A stretch of 39,587 bases of DNA, taken from NCBI GenBank assembly GCA_947856675.1, contig CANUCM010000058.1:1-39587 (forward strand), written 5' to 3'. Under the pieces are notes generated by a model. That model worked only from the letters and a program-made list of their open reading frames with translations. It did no database searches and was not told the DNA's origin. Positions 26,555-38,492 of this stretch are shown one piece after another. The position numbers and the translations under genes are program-made. The DNA comes from an uncultured Clostridia bacterium. Its GTDB lineage: Bacteria > Bacillota > Clostridia > Oscillospirales > Butyricicoccaceae. Every line of letters begins with the position of its first letter. Within the stretch, counting starts at the first letter, position 1.

Positions 26555-27439
26555 TCAATGGGTGCGGCCGGCCAGCCAGCTCGCCAGTTCACAGAGAAAA
26601 TCGTGGTCTTCAAACTGCTTTGCGGCGCAGAGTGCCTCTTTTGTCAGCTCGTCGATTTTCCGGCGGCAGCCTTCCAGCCCCAGTGCGGTGACATAGGTAA
26701 TTTTTCCGTCGCGCGCATCGCTGCCGGTGGTTTTGCCCAGGACCTGTTCACTGCCCTCCACGTCGAGCACATCGTCCCTGATTTGAAACGCCAGACCGAC
26801 GCTGCGGGCGTATGTCTCGGCCGCCTGGCACAAAATATCCGGCGCGCCGGCCAGAAGACAGCCGCCGACACACGCGGCTGAAAGCAGAGCGCCGGTTTTG
26901 AGCGCTACCATTTCGGCAAGATATTTGCTTTCGAGCGCCCCTTCTTCCATCTGCAAATCCATGGTTTGCCCGCCTATCATGCCGTAAATCCCCGCGCAGC
27001 GGGAAATATATGCAAGAGCTCTGGCTGCATCGTGCGGAGATTTTGTATCGCACAGGGCCTGTCCCATAACCTCGTAAGCGCGGTTTAACAGGGCATCACC
27101 GGCCAACAGCGCGGTCCATTCCCCAAAGGCTTTGTGGCAGGTCAGGCGCCCGCGCCGCAAATCGTCATCATCCATACAGGGCAAATCGTCGTGAATCAGC
27201 GAATAGGTGTGGATCATTTCAAGCGCGCAGGCAAACGGGAGCGCCTGTTCGGCGCTGCCGCCGCACAGACGGCAAAATTCCATCAAAAGCGCAGGGCGCA
27301 GGCGTTTTCCGCCCCCCAAAAGGCTGTATCGCGCGGCCTCTGCAGTGCGCTGCTGAGGGAGGGTTTCCAGGGGAAAGTAGCCGTTCAGCGCACGTTCAGT
27401 CAGTTGCGCGTATTCAGAAAGCTTTTCTGTTGCGGTCAT
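26555..27439 (-). CDS. ispA: Geranyl/farnesyl diphosphate synthase
   Basis: LLGGGKRLRPALLMEFCRLCGG, first DDxxD IHDDLPCMDDDDLRRG, GGQTMDLQ, second QIRDDVLDVEG. Confidence 0.96.
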   Translation of the reverse strand: MTATEKLSEYAQLTERALNGYFPLETLPQQRTAEAARYSLLGGGKRLRPALLMEFCRLCGGSAEQALPFACALEMIHTYSLIHDDLPCMDDDDLRRGRLTCHKAFGEWTALLAGDALLNRAYEVMGQALCDTKSPHDAARALAYISRCAGIYGMIGGQTMDLQMEEGALESKYLAEMVALKTGALLSAACVGGCLLAGAPDILCQAAETYARSVGLAFQIRDDVLDVEGSEQVLGKTTGSDARDGKITYVTALGLEGCRRKIDELTKEALCAAKQFEDHDFLCELASWLAGRTH

Positions 27440-27678
27440 GCGTTATCGCCTTCCTCTTCGCCAAAGGGAACAGCCTGCGGGCCGTCGGGGCTTTGGACCA
27501 GCAGACGAAGCTTTTGCTCGGCCGTGTCGAGTGTCTGACCGCATTTGCGGATGAGCTGCGTGCCCTCCTCAAACAATGCGAGGCTTTTATCCAGCGGAGC
27601 ATCCCCCTGCTCCAGCGTTTTTACGATTTCTTCCAGACGTTTCATCGCGGTTTCAAAAACAAACTTTTTTTCAGCCAT
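27436..27678 (-). CDS. xseB: Exodeoxyribonuclease VII small subunit
   Basis: MAEKKFVFETAMKRLEEIVKTLEQGDAPLDKSLALFEEGTQLIRKC; between xseA and ispA. Confidence 0.96.
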   Translation of the reverse strand: MAEKKFVFETAMKRLEEIVKTLEQGDAPLDKSLALFEEGTQLIRKCGQTLDTAEQKLRLLVQSPDGPQAVPFGEEEGDNA

Positions 27679-27682
27679 ACGT

Positions 27683-28891
27683 TTATTTTTCCTCCTTTTC
27701 CACCGCCTGCACAACGCATTCAGCCTTGCCGTCGGCAAAGCGAACCGAAAGGCGATCACCGCGGGCGATGTCGCCGGCGCTTTTTACCACTCCCGAGGGA
27801 CCCTGTACCATGGAATATCCGCGTGCCAGAACCTTCAGAGGGCTGAGTGCATCCAGCGACGCACTCAATGCGGCATATTGCTTCCGCTTTTCAGCCAAAA
27901 GCCTGGAAAGAGCACTGTTGATCCTCTGTTCCAGTATCGACAGCAAAAGGTTCCGTTCATTCAGATATTCATAAGGACTGGATAAAATTCGTTTGGAAGC
28001 AATGGCATCGAGTTTGGCACGGCGTTCAGAAATCTGCTGCATGGCAATGCGCGTAATGCGGTTTTGTACATTGCGCAGCCCGACGCGCAGTTCGGCAGCA
28101 TCACAGACGGCGAGCTCTGCGGCGTTGGAAGGAGTGGCGGCACGCACATCGGCGACGAAATCTGAGATTGTAACGTCCGGTTCATGGCCAACGGCGGAAA
28201 TCACCGGGGTCTTGCAGGCAAAAATAGCCCGGGCAACCACTTCTTCGTTAAACGCCCACAAGTCTTCAATGGACCCGCCGCCGCGGCCGGTAATGATAAC
28301 GTCTGCCAGGCGGTGTGAATCCACATAGCCGAGCATGGCGGCGATTTCCTGTGCGGCTCCTTCACCCTGTACCCGCACGGGACACACCAGGACTTCGCAG
28401 GCCGGGAAACGCCGGTTGAGAATCCGGATCATATCGCGTACAGCGGCGCCGGTCGGAGAAGTCACGAGAGCCACGCGGCGCGGGTAACGGGGAAGCGGTT
28501 TTTTCAGTTCTTTGGCGAACAGCCCTTCTTTCAACAGCTGATTTTTCAGCTGTTCAAAAGCGACGTACAAGGCGCCCACCCCGTCGGGCTGCATTTGGCT
28601 GACGTAGATTTGGTACTGTCCGCTTTTGGGGAAAGAGCTGACGCGGCCGTACAGAATGACTTTCATTCCGCCTTCCGGGCGAAAGCGCAGCCGGGATGCA
28701 TCGCTGCGAAACATCACGGCGTTGATGACGGCGCCGTCGTCCTTGAGGGTAAAGTAGTGATGGCCGGAGGAATGAACTTTATAGTTGGAAAGTTCACCGC
28801 ATACACAAAGCTGGCTGAGTACGCCGTCGCTGTCCAGCAGCGATTTGATGTAGGCGGAAAGTTCCGTGACGGACAGGGGTTTTGTGCTCAT
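27683..28891 (-). CDS. xseA: Exodeoxyribonuclease VII large subunit
   Basis: OB-fold LCVCGELSNYKVHSSGHHYFTLKDDGAVINAVMFR; TSPTGAAVRDMI; IITGRGGGSIEDLWAFNEE. Confidence 0.97.
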   Translation of the reverse strand: MSTKPLSVTELSAYIKSLLDSDGVLSQLCVCGELSNYKVHSSGHHYFTLKDDGAVINAVMFRSDASRLRFRPEGGMKVILYGRVSSFPKSGQYQIYVSQMQPDGVGALYVAFEQLKNQLLKEGLFAKELKKPLPRYPRRVALVTSPTGAAVRDMIRILNRRFPACEVLVCPVRVQGEGAAQEIAAMLGYVDSHRLADVIITGRGGGSIEDLWAFNEEVVARAIFACKTPVISAVGHEPDVTISDFVADVRAATPSNAAELAVCDAAELRVGLRNVQNRITRIAMQQISERRAKLDAIASKRILSSPYEYLNERNLLLSILEQRINSALSRLLAEKRKQYAALSASLDALSPLKVLARGYSMVQGPSGVVKSAGDIARGDRLSVRFADGKAECVVQAVEKEEK

Positions 28892-29826
28892 AACATACCT
28901 CCCTGCAATGCGGCCAGCAGCGCCGGGCCGACGGCATTATCCCCTCCCAGCTCCAGGCTGGCAAAGCGGATGTCCGGAGATTCCGGGAGAAGCCGGCGGA
29001 CGAAAACCGAGGCGGAGACGCCGCCGGAAAGCAAAACGGGCAGACCGTACTGCTTCCGGGCGGCCTGGGTAATGCGCAGAACGGTCTGCGCAACCGTGTT
29101 CAGTGTAAAGCGGGCCGTATCAGGCGGCGCCTGGCCCTGGGAAATGGCAGCGTGAAACTGGTTCTCCACGCCGGAAAGAGAAAAATACAGTCCGTCAGCA
29201 CGGACGCGGGAATATGCCGTGTTGTCTGAGGTTTCCGCCAGCTTTTCAAGGTGCGGGCCTGCGGGAAAAGGCAGTCCCAGTGCAACGCCGGTCCGATCAA
29301 TCAGCTGTCCGGCGGAAATGTCTTTTGTGCCGCCGATAATGCGCACATTAAAACGGCCGTGGCCTGCGGGTTCCGACAAAAGCAGCTCGGTGGTGCCGCC
29401 GGAAAGATGCCACGACAAGAACGGAGCTTCGGCCCAGTGCAGGCAGCCTGCAGAAAACAGCGCAGAAGCAATATGGCCTTCCTGATGAGAAAAAAAGCAA
29501 ATGGGTACGCCCAAAGCGGCAGCGGTACTGCGCGCAGCGGACAGCCCGGCCAGAAAACAGGGCATATATGAGCCTTCCTGGCGGCGCGGCCTATCAGAAA
29601 CGCCGACGGCGCCGATATTTCCGCAGTCTCCGCTGCACAGGCGTTCCATCAGCTCGGGAAGCTTTCGCACATGCTGAAAAAGCGCGTCGCTCTGCCGCAG
29701 CCCGAGCGTCCCCTGCGGAACGGGCAGAAGTTCGCCGATATTTCGATACTGTCCGCTTTCGGGATCAAACAGCGCGCAGGAGGTTCGGTAATTGCTGGTA
29801 TCAATCCCGAGCGCCCAGCGGCTCAC
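28888..29826 (-). CDS. TsaD/Kae1-family paralog (O-sialoglycoprotein endopeptidase-like)
   Basis: ALGIDTSNYRTSCALFD, LFQHVRKLPELMERL, HQEGH metal motif, LSGGTTELL, GGTKDISAGQLIDRTGVALGLPFPAGPHLEKLA. Confidence 0.88.
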   Translation of the reverse strand: MSRWALGIDTSNYRTSCALFDPESGQYRNIGELLPVPQGTLGLRQSDALFQHVRKLPELMERLCSGDCGNIGAVGVSDRPRRQEGSYMPCFLAGLSAARSTAAALGVPICFFSHQEGHIASALFSAGCLHWAEAPFLSWHLSGGTTELLLSEPAGHGRFNVRIIGGTKDISAGQLIDRTGVALGLPFPAGPHLEKLAETSDNTAYSRVRADGLYFSLSGVENQFHAAISQGQAPPDTARFTLNTVAQTVLRITQAARKQYGLPVLLSGGVSASVFVRRLLPESPDIRFASLELGGDNAVGPALLAALQGGML

Positions 29827-30269
29827 TGCTGCACTTCCTTTTGAATAAAAGCACCCAGTACGCCGTTGATAAAGGAAGCGGCTTCCTCCGAATCATATTT
29901 TTTTGCAAGCTCAAGCGCCTCGTTGACCGAAGCGGCCACGGGGATCCCCATATACAGGGTTTCATACATGCAAAGCCGCAAAAGCGAGCGCGTAATGCGC
30001 GAAAGCCGGCCCACGTTCCAGCCCACAGCATACTTTTCAATATAGGAATCGAGCTCCGGCAGGTGAGAAATGACACCCTTGACCGCGTCGGTGACATAAT
30101 CAATTTGCGCGGCGGCCGGAAGCTCACTGTACAAATCACATTCAGGGGCCAGCGAGGAAAAGGATTCTCCGGTCAGACGGGTATCCAGCAGCTCATCTGC
30201 TCCCGTATTCAGAAATTCATGAGAAAAAATCAGATGCAGCACAATTTCGCGCGCCGAACGTCTGCTCAT
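29823..30269 (-). CDS. nusB: Transcription antitermination factor NusB
   Basis: MSRRSAREIVLHLIFSHEF...YAVGWNVGRLSRITRSLLRLCMYETLYMGIPVAASVNEALELAKKYDSEEAASFINGVLGA. Confidence 0.96.
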   Translation of the reverse strand: MSRRSAREIVLHLIFSHEFLNTGADELLDTRLTGESFSSLAPECDLYSELPAAAQIDYVTDAVKGVISHLPELDSYIEKYAVGWNVGRLSRITRSLLRLCMYETLYMGIPVAASVNEALELAKKYDSEEAASFINGVLGAFIQKEVQQ

Positions 30270-30346
30270 GTGGGTTCCTCCAATAAAAACTAGATTCCTA
30301 CACATTATACACAAAATCGCGGCAAAAGAAAAGCCTGCTTTCCCGC

Positions 30347-30376
30347 AAAAAAAGAAACGGCCTGCGCCGTTTCTTT
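30347..30376 (-). terminator. Intrinsic (probably bidirectional) terminator
   Basis: AAAGAAACGGC-CTGC-GCCGTTTCTTT with A/T runs on both sides. Confidence 0.8.
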
Positions 30377-30380
30377 TTTG

Positions 30381-30755
30381 TTATTTTTGGAAGGCAACGC
30401 CGGCCACATAAACATTGGACGCCGATACGGGCATTCCGACCATGGATTCCACGGCGTTTTTGACGTTAAGCTGGACATTTTGCGCAACCTCGGTGACAAC
30501 GGCACCGGCCTTAATCAAAAGGTGCACATCAACGGTGCAGGCATTGCCTTCAATGGCAATGCGCACGCCGCGCGGCGCTCCCTTTTTGACGAAGAACTCG
30601 GCCAACTCCGATGTGGGGGTGACGGCGCTCAGGGAATGGACGCCTTCGGTTTCCAGAGCGGCCGTCGCGGCAATGGCTGCGACGACGTCATCGGAGATGC
30701 GGATACTTCCCTGCCCGTCTTCTATAAAATAATACTCTTTGTTGTTTTCGCCCAT
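30381..30755 (-). CDS. Asp23/Gls24 family envelope stress response protein
   Basis: GSIRISDDVVAAIAATAALETEGVHSL...VQLNVKNAVESMVGMPVSASNVYVAGVAFQ. Confidence 0.93.
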   Translation of the reverse strand: MGENNKEYYFIEDGQGSIRISDDVVAAIAATAALETEGVHSLSAVTPTSELAEFFVKKGAPRGVRIAIEGNACTVDVHLLIKAGAVVTEVAQNVQLNVKNAVESMVGMPVSASNVYVAGVAFQK

Positions 30756-30825
30756 GGCACTCACTCCTTGTGTTGCAATGCTATTATTGTACTCCATGGA
30801 CGCGGGGTGCGCAAGATCTATTTTG

Positions 30826-31401
30826 TCATTCTGTTTCAACAATGGTGATCTGATTGGCTTTGACACCTGTTTCGCCGATGACGATATCCTTAATCCGGGC
30901 AATATCTGTTTCCTGCATACCCCCTTCGGGTTTTTGGACAATGACGTTGACGCCGTTGTCGTTGATAAACACAACGCATTCGCTGTAGCCCTTGGCGATG
31001 ACCATGTTTTCAATGCGCGATTCCTTCATCGCGGACTGCGCCATGGCCTGAATGCTGTCGGTGGCAGCCTGTTTTGCGTCTGCGTCGGCACTTTCGTTTT
31101 CTACCGTGACGTTGAGGATGCCGACAGCTTCATCCCGCGCTTTTTGACGGGAAAGACGGGCCTGCGAAAAATAATCGCCGCCGGCGCCGGAAGTCTGCTC
31201 GGCATCAGCCTGCGCATCGGACTCACCGTCTTCGTCGGCGGGCCCGTCTACCAGCTGCGCCTGGCCTAAAATACGGCCGTCGTCCGTGCCGCTGGCTGCA
31301 CTGAAATCCTCGTCATCGCCGCGGTTGTAGCTCCAGTTGAGGTATACCGCAGTGCAAAGCATCAGAGCAATGACCGAGTATATCGCCCCTTTTTTCTTCA
31401 T
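30826..31401 (-). CDS. spoIIIAH: Stage III sporulation protein AH
   Basis: N-terminal TM; C-terminal conserved domain; first of the contiguous spoIIIA series. Confidence 0.92.
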   Translation of the reverse strand: MKKKGAIYSVIALMLCTAVYLNWSYNRGDDEDFSAASGTDDGRILGQAQLVDGPADEDGESDAQADAEQTSGAGGDYFSQARLSRQKARDEAVGILNVTVENESADADAKQAATDSIQAMAQSAMKESRIENMVIAKGYSECVVFINDNGVNVIVQKPEGGMQETDIARIKDIVIGETGVKANQITIVETE

Positions 31402-31418
31402 AACCGTTTTGCCTCCTA

Positions 31419-31958
31419 TTATTTCATTTTTAAAATGGATATACAGTCGGATGAGATGCCGGTGACTGCACGTACCGCTTCGGTCAGGGCAAGGCGCACG
31501 GAAGCGCTGTCCGCACCGTCACAGACAACCACGGCGCCCTGGTACAGAGGCGCTTCCGTACGGACGGCGATGGGTGTGCGCTCGCTTCCCTCAGAAAATA
31601 CCATGGTCTGTTCCCTGTCCGAAGAAAGCTCTGTGCTGCTGTCGCTTACCGAGCTTTTTTCGCTGGAAGCTGTATCATATGCATACACGGAACGGCTGCT
31701 GCTTTTCAGAGTGATCATGACGCGCACCCGCCCGACGCCTTCAATGTGCGAAAGGGTTTCCTCAAGCGAGTCTTCCAAAGCCGGAGTCTGTATCACTTCG
31801 GCCTGTGCATCAGACGTTTCGGGCAGCGCCTGCTCCCCTGCCCGGCCGGACGGCCATGCGGCAAGAATAAGTCCGGCCAGACAGACGAGCAGGACGTACT
31901 TATACTTATTGAAGTTCAGACGGATATATTCCGGCAGCTGCGGCTTTGGAACCTTCAT
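31419..31958 (-). CDS. spoIIIAG: Stage III sporulation protein AG
   Basis: TM near N-terminus; LSHIEGVGRVRVMITLKSSSRSVYAYD...GAVVVCDGADSASVRLALTEAVRAVTGI. Confidence 0.92.
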   Translation of the reverse strand: MKVPKPQLPEYIRLNFNKYKYVLLVCLAGLILAAWPSGRAGEQALPETSDAQAEVIQTPALEDSLEETLSHIEGVGRVRVMITLKSSSRSVYAYDTASSEKSSVSDSSTELSSDREQTMVFSEGSERTPIAVRTEAPLYQGAVVVCDGADSASVRLALTEAVRAVTGISSDCISILKMK

Positions 31959-32449
31959 GATTTCTCCTCCGTTTCTTCAAAAACCTGGCTCTCATCGATA
32001 CCGCACAGCGCCGCGCAGGAAGCGGCGGCCTGATTTCGGCAGTGGGTTTCGGTCTCCGGCCCGAAGGCAAGACGTACGCTCAGCACGGAATAAGCCCCGT
32101 CGTCGCTTAGGGAGGAAAGCACTTCGGCACGGCAAGGGGCGCCCAGCGCCTGCGATTGCGCTTCGATGAGTGCGGCAAGGTTTTCATCGGCCTTGCGCTG
32201 CTGCTCGCCTTTGGATTCTTCCAGGGCCTGTTCGACGGTGTCCTCCAGCGCTTCCCTGTTCCCAAGGACGGAAAAGTCAGGCAGTCCGGCGCCCGCATAG
32301 GGAGACAGGGTGATGACGATCATCACGGCGGCGCAGCAAAGCCGTGCGATTTCGCGCTGCGCCCCTTCCCCGGCAAGCGTCATGATAAGGCAGCATAAAA
32401 CGCCGCCGGCAAAAAAACGTGTCAGCAAAGATGAAATCCATGTGCTCAT
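31955..32449 (-). CDS. spoIIIAF: Stage III sporulation protein AF
   Basis: Two N-terminal TMs; position in spoIIIA operon; 4-nt overlaps on both sides. Confidence 0.88.
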   Translation of the reverse strand: MSTWISSLLTRFFAGGVLCCLIMTLAGEGAQREIARLCCAAVMIVITLSPYAGAGLPDFSVLGNREALEDTVEQALEESKGEQQRKADENLAALIEAQSQALGAPCRAEVLSSLSDDGAYSVLSVRLAFGPETETHCRNQAAASCAALCGIDESQVFEETEEKS

Positions 32450-33528
32450 ACCGGAATCACCACCGTACTTACAACCAGAGCGATAAACTGGACGGCGCAG
32501 CAGGTGCCGAGCAGCCCGAGGGCAATACCGCAGCCGTCGGCAATGCCGTCTACCATTTTGGCAGTTCCGCCCGGAGCCAGGGAGGCTGCGACAAGGCTCA
32601 GTACTTTAAACACAAGATAATGCGTCAGGGCAGAAACAAATGGGGCCAGGCAGATTGCGCAGGCGCCGAGAAAGCCGTAGATGCCGATGGCGCCGCGCAG
32701 GACGCCTGCGCCGGTTAAAATGGCGTCGGATGCATCGGCGACAACGGAGCCGAGCACCGGGACGGCACCGGAGATGGCCGCCCGGGCTGTTTTTACGGCA
32801 GCGGTATCGGCGCCTCCCGAAACAATGCCGGATAAGGTGACATATCCGATGAAGATCATCAGAAAGATTTTGTAAAATGATACGGAGATCCATTTCACAA
32901 AGGCAGCTGTGCGAAGAAGCACCTCCTGGCGGGATATCAGTCCGGCTGCGGTGCAGACGATGTACAAAAAAATAGCGGGAAGAAAGACATGCAGCGCAAG
33001 CTCGACCAGAACGGCGCAAAAAGTGATGGCGGCGGCGGAAGAAGCCACGGCAGACACCGGTTTGCCGGCAACCGCGGTGGTTGCGGCAAAGGCAGGGATC
33101 AGCGCTTTGGAAAACAGGCTGAAGCCTTCGATGGCCTTTTTGCAGGCTTCAAACAGCGAGCCCATGGGAGAAAAACACAGGGCGGCCAGCGCACAGATGC
33201 CTGCAAGCTCGACGGTGCTTTCTGAAAGATTCAGCCCGCATGACCGGGCGAATGCGGCGGCAAGACCTATCAGGGCGCACACGGCAACCATGGAAAATGC
33301 GCTTGCGCAGGCCGAAGCAAGGCGTTCGCGAAAAGCGCTTACGGCGCTGTCAAACAGGCCGCGGAGCCCGCTGTCAAGATCTGCATTTTCCGGGGTCATG
33401 GAGCCAAGGCTGTCCTGAGCCTCCCGGGGAAGAGCGTTTGCGATATCGTTGCAGTCCTGCGCGGCGGCCGCATGCGAAGGAATCGGAATGATGAGCAAAA
33501 GAAGCAGCAGTACGGCGGCGGCTTTCAT
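32446..33528 (-). CDS. spoIIIAE: Stage III sporulation protein AE
   Basis: Signal-like MKAAAVLLLLLLIIPIPSHAAA; long polytopic protein; operon position. Confidence 0.93.
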   Translation of the reverse strand: MKAAAVLLLLLLIIPIPSHAAAAQDCNDIANALPREAQDSLGSMTPENADLDSGLRGLFDSAVSAFRERLASACASAFSMVAVCALIGLAAAFARSCGLNLSESTVELAGICALAALCFSPMGSLFEACKKAIEGFSLFSKALIPAFAATTAVAGKPVSAVASSAAAITFCAVLVELALHVFLPAIFLYIVCTAAGLISRQEVLLRTAAFVKWISVSFYKIFLMIFIGYVTLSGIVSGGADTAAVKTARAAISGAVPVLGSVVADASDAILTGAGVLRGAIGIYGFLGACAICLAPFVSALTHYLVFKVLSLVAASLAPGGTAKMVDGIADGCGIALGLLGTCCAVQFIALVVSTVVIPV

Positions 33529-33541
33529 GGGATTCCCCCTT

Positions 33542-33925
33542 TTAAACCGAGCGCACAAGGCGCAGAGCCTGCTCGATTAAAGGCACGGCACATACAATGG
33601 CGGCGGCAGAGCCGCCCGTTTCCACCAGAGCCGCCAGTGCGCGTTCTCCGGCATCCCTGCACAGTTCACTGCATAAACGCACAGCCAGGCAAATGCCGGT
33701 CACCCGAAGCACCGGGGACAGGATGTCATCACTGAGCCCGGCGGAGTCTGCCAGCGTCTGTATACAGTACACAGCGCGTGCCGCCGCAGGGATAAAAGCA
33801 GCGGAAAGAACGCTGATGCCGCAGAGCGTGAGCGCGATACCCATAGGCGGTGATTTGTCTTTCAGCATGGAAAGGCAAATCAGCAGAAGAATGGCTGCGG
33901 CGCAAAGGCGAATGACGTCATCCAT
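33542..33925 (-). CDS. spoIIIAD: Stage III sporulation protein AD
   Basis: MDDVIRLCAAAILLLICLSMLKDKSPPMGIALTLCG; operon position. Confidence 0.9.
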   Translation of the reverse strand: MDDVIRLCAAAILLLICLSMLKDKSPPMGIALTLCGISVLSAAFIPAAARAVYCIQTLADSAGLSDDILSPVLRVTGICLAVRLCSELCRDAGERALAALVETGGSAAAIVCAVPLIEQALRLVRSV

Positions 33926-33929
33926 GGCT

Positions 33930-34124
33930 TTAAAACCCAAATGTCGATTTGATCATCGAGAACATGGCGCTGATTTCTTCAATTACTATCATCATGACGA
34001 CAATCAGGCCGGCAAGGGTTGTCATCATGGCCTGTTCTTCTCTTCCCGAGCGAACCAGCAGCTGGTTCAGCACGGCCACCAGAATGCCGATGGCGGCGAC
34101 TTTAAAAATTAAATCCACCTGCAT
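33930..34124 (-). CDS. spoIIIAC: Stage III sporulation protein AC
   Basis: 64 aa: MQVDLIFKVAAIGILVAVLNQLLVRSGREEQAMMTTLAGLIVVMMIVIEEISAMFSMIKSTFGF. Confidence 0.96.
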   Translation of the reverse strand: MQVDLIFKVAAIGILVAVLNQLLVRSGREEQAMMTTLAGLIVVMMIVIEEISAMFSMIKSTFGF

Positions 34125-34136
34125 GATGAGAGCCCT

Positions 34137-34649
34137 TTATACGGCAGCAAGCGCTATCATGATGCCGGCTGTGACGCCGACAGCCCGGTACAGCTTCCCC
34201 TTTTGGCCGGCTTCATCCTGAGCCTGCCGCAGCGCAAGCTCCAAACGGGAAAGTATTCCGGAAAGCCTGTCAGCCTGCGTGGCAGCATCGTAACGGCCCG
34301 CAATATGGGATACCGAGCAGATCCATTCAATTTCGTCCCGTTTGAGTGAAAAGTGGCGCAGCTCAGAGGACGCGCGATCGCAGGCTAGGGAAAAGCTGCA
34401 GCCTTTTTCGGTCATCATATGCAAAACCGTGCGGTAAAAACTGGCGGCAGCCCCCGGGCATTCCCGGATAATCAGGGGAAGGATGTCAGGCAGAGGTGAA
34501 CGGCGAAACACAATTTCGGCCTGCAAAAGCTGGGTCGCGCCCAAAAAGCTCTTCAGCGCGGCCACGCGGGTTTTAAGCTGGCTGTTCATGGAAAAACCGA
34601 CCACAGAGCATGAGCCCGCGATAAGAATCATTCCCAACAGTTTGATCAT
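34137..34649 (-). CDS. spoIIIAB: Stage III sporulation protein AB
   Basis: MIKLLGMILIAGSCSVVGFSMNSQLKTRVAALKSFLGATQLLQAEIVFRRSPLPDILP. Confidence 0.94.
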   Translation of the reverse strand: MIKLLGMILIAGSCSVVGFSMNSQLKTRVAALKSFLGATQLLQAEIVFRRSPLPDILPLIIRECPGAAASFYRTVLHMMTEKGCSFSLACDRASSELRHFSLKRDEIEWICSVSHIAGRYDAATQADRLSGILSRLELALRQAQDEAGQKGKLYRAVGVTAGIMIALAAV

Positions 34650-35544
34650 CCTTCATTTCTCCTTCCGTCAGCAAACGATAGCTTCTTTGTCCGTTGTCCA
34701 GCGTAATTTCAATGATGTGCCGAAAAATGCCCTGCTTCAGCAGTGTTCGGTACGCCGGGCGCAGAGCCAGTTCGGCGGCATTCCGGGCATGCAGCGTGGT
34801 CAAAAACCGGCAGCCCGTGTAAGAAGCGGCAATGAGTGCGCGGGCATCGTCTTCCCCGGTGATTTCGTCCAGGGCAATGACCTGCGGGGACATCGAGCGA
34901 AGAAGCATGGTCAGCACTTCCCTTTTCTGTCCGCCGGACATTACATCGCACAGACCGATGTCAAATTGCGGCTCACCGTCACGGCAGGCGGCAATTTCCA
35001 TCCGCTCATCGGCGATGCACACGGTGAGGCTTTGTGAAAGCCCGCGGGCCATATCGCGCAGCAGCGTGGTTTTCCCGCCCCCCGGGGGCGCAACAATCAA
35101 CGTACTTTCAAAACCCTGGCGGCAGCAGCGGGCACGCAAGTCTTCCGAAATGCCGATAAACTGCCGGGCAATCCGCAGGTTGCAGGAAGAAAAAGAGTGA
35201 AGGTTGAACACAGCTCCCTGTTGGGCAGAAGCTTCCCCGCACAGCCCGAGCCGGTGCCCTGAAACCGAAGTGAGAAACCCCTGCCGGATTTGTTCCAGAT
35301 ATGTATGCACAGAGGATCTGGTTGCACGCTGCAGAAGCTCGTCAAGCTCGTCCTTTGTGACGCAGTCCGCCAGCCGGAAATGCAGCCCTGCCCCGGCGGC
35401 ATAAAAAGGCCGCCCCACACGCAGGCGAAACTCTTCGACGAGTCCGCGCTGTTCCGGGGCGATGGAAAAGGCTGCCCGCCAAAGCCGCTCAGGCAGCAGG
35501 CCGGCCGCCGTCATAAATTGTTTGTTGGCTTCATTGCAGTTCAT
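34573..35544 (-). CDS. spoIIIAA: Stage III sporulation protein AA (ATPase)
   Basis: Walker A IVAPPGGGKTTLLRDMARGLS, RLGLCGEA, QVIALDEITGEDDARALIAASYTGCRFLTTLHA; SD GGAGGAGATTGTATG. Confidence 0.96.
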   Translation of the reverse strand: MNCNEANKQFMTAAGLLPERLWRAAFSIAPEQRGLVEEFRLRVGRPFYAAGAGLHFRLADCVTKDELDELLQRATRSSVHTYLEQIRQGFLTSVSGHRLGLCGEASAQQGAVFNLHSFSSCNLRIARQFIGISEDLRARCCRQGFESTLIVAPPGGGKTTLLRDMARGLSQSLTVCIADERMEIAACRDGEPQFDIGLCDVMSGGQKREVLTMLLRSMSPQVIALDEITGEDDARALIAASYTGCRFLTTLHARNAAELALRPAYRTLLKQGIFRHIIEITLDNGQRSYRLLTEGEMKDDQTVGNDSYRGLMLCGRFFHEQPA

Positions 35545-35625
35545 ACAATCTCCTCCGTTTTGCACTGCCTGACGGTTTGTCCCGTTGCTGTTACAGTATA
35601 TTGCCGGAGCGGGTGTATTATGACA

Positions 35626-35651
35626 GCAAAAAAGCCGCCCCGAAGGGCGGC
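35626..35651 (-). terminator. Intrinsic terminator of ligA
   Basis: - strand GCCGCCC-TTCG-GGGCGGC followed by TTTTTTG. Confidence 0.85.
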
Positions 35652-35664
35652 CTGAAGTGCAGGG

Positions 35665-38366
<2,702 letters not shown>

Positions 38367-38440
38367 GGGCGGCAGCCTCCTTTCTGCAACATTTTATTCG
38401 CAAAGCGAAAAATATGTGCAGAAAAAAGCTGCCGCAAGGA

Positions 38441-38476
38441 AAAAAGCGCGCCGTGCACAGGAATACACGGCGCGCT
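38441..38476 (-). terminator. Intrinsic terminator of the S1-type gene
   Basis: AGCGCGCCGTG / CACGGCGCGCT with A-run on + (T-run on -). Confidence 0.75.
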
Positions 38477-38492
38477 GAAGCAAGGCATGCGC

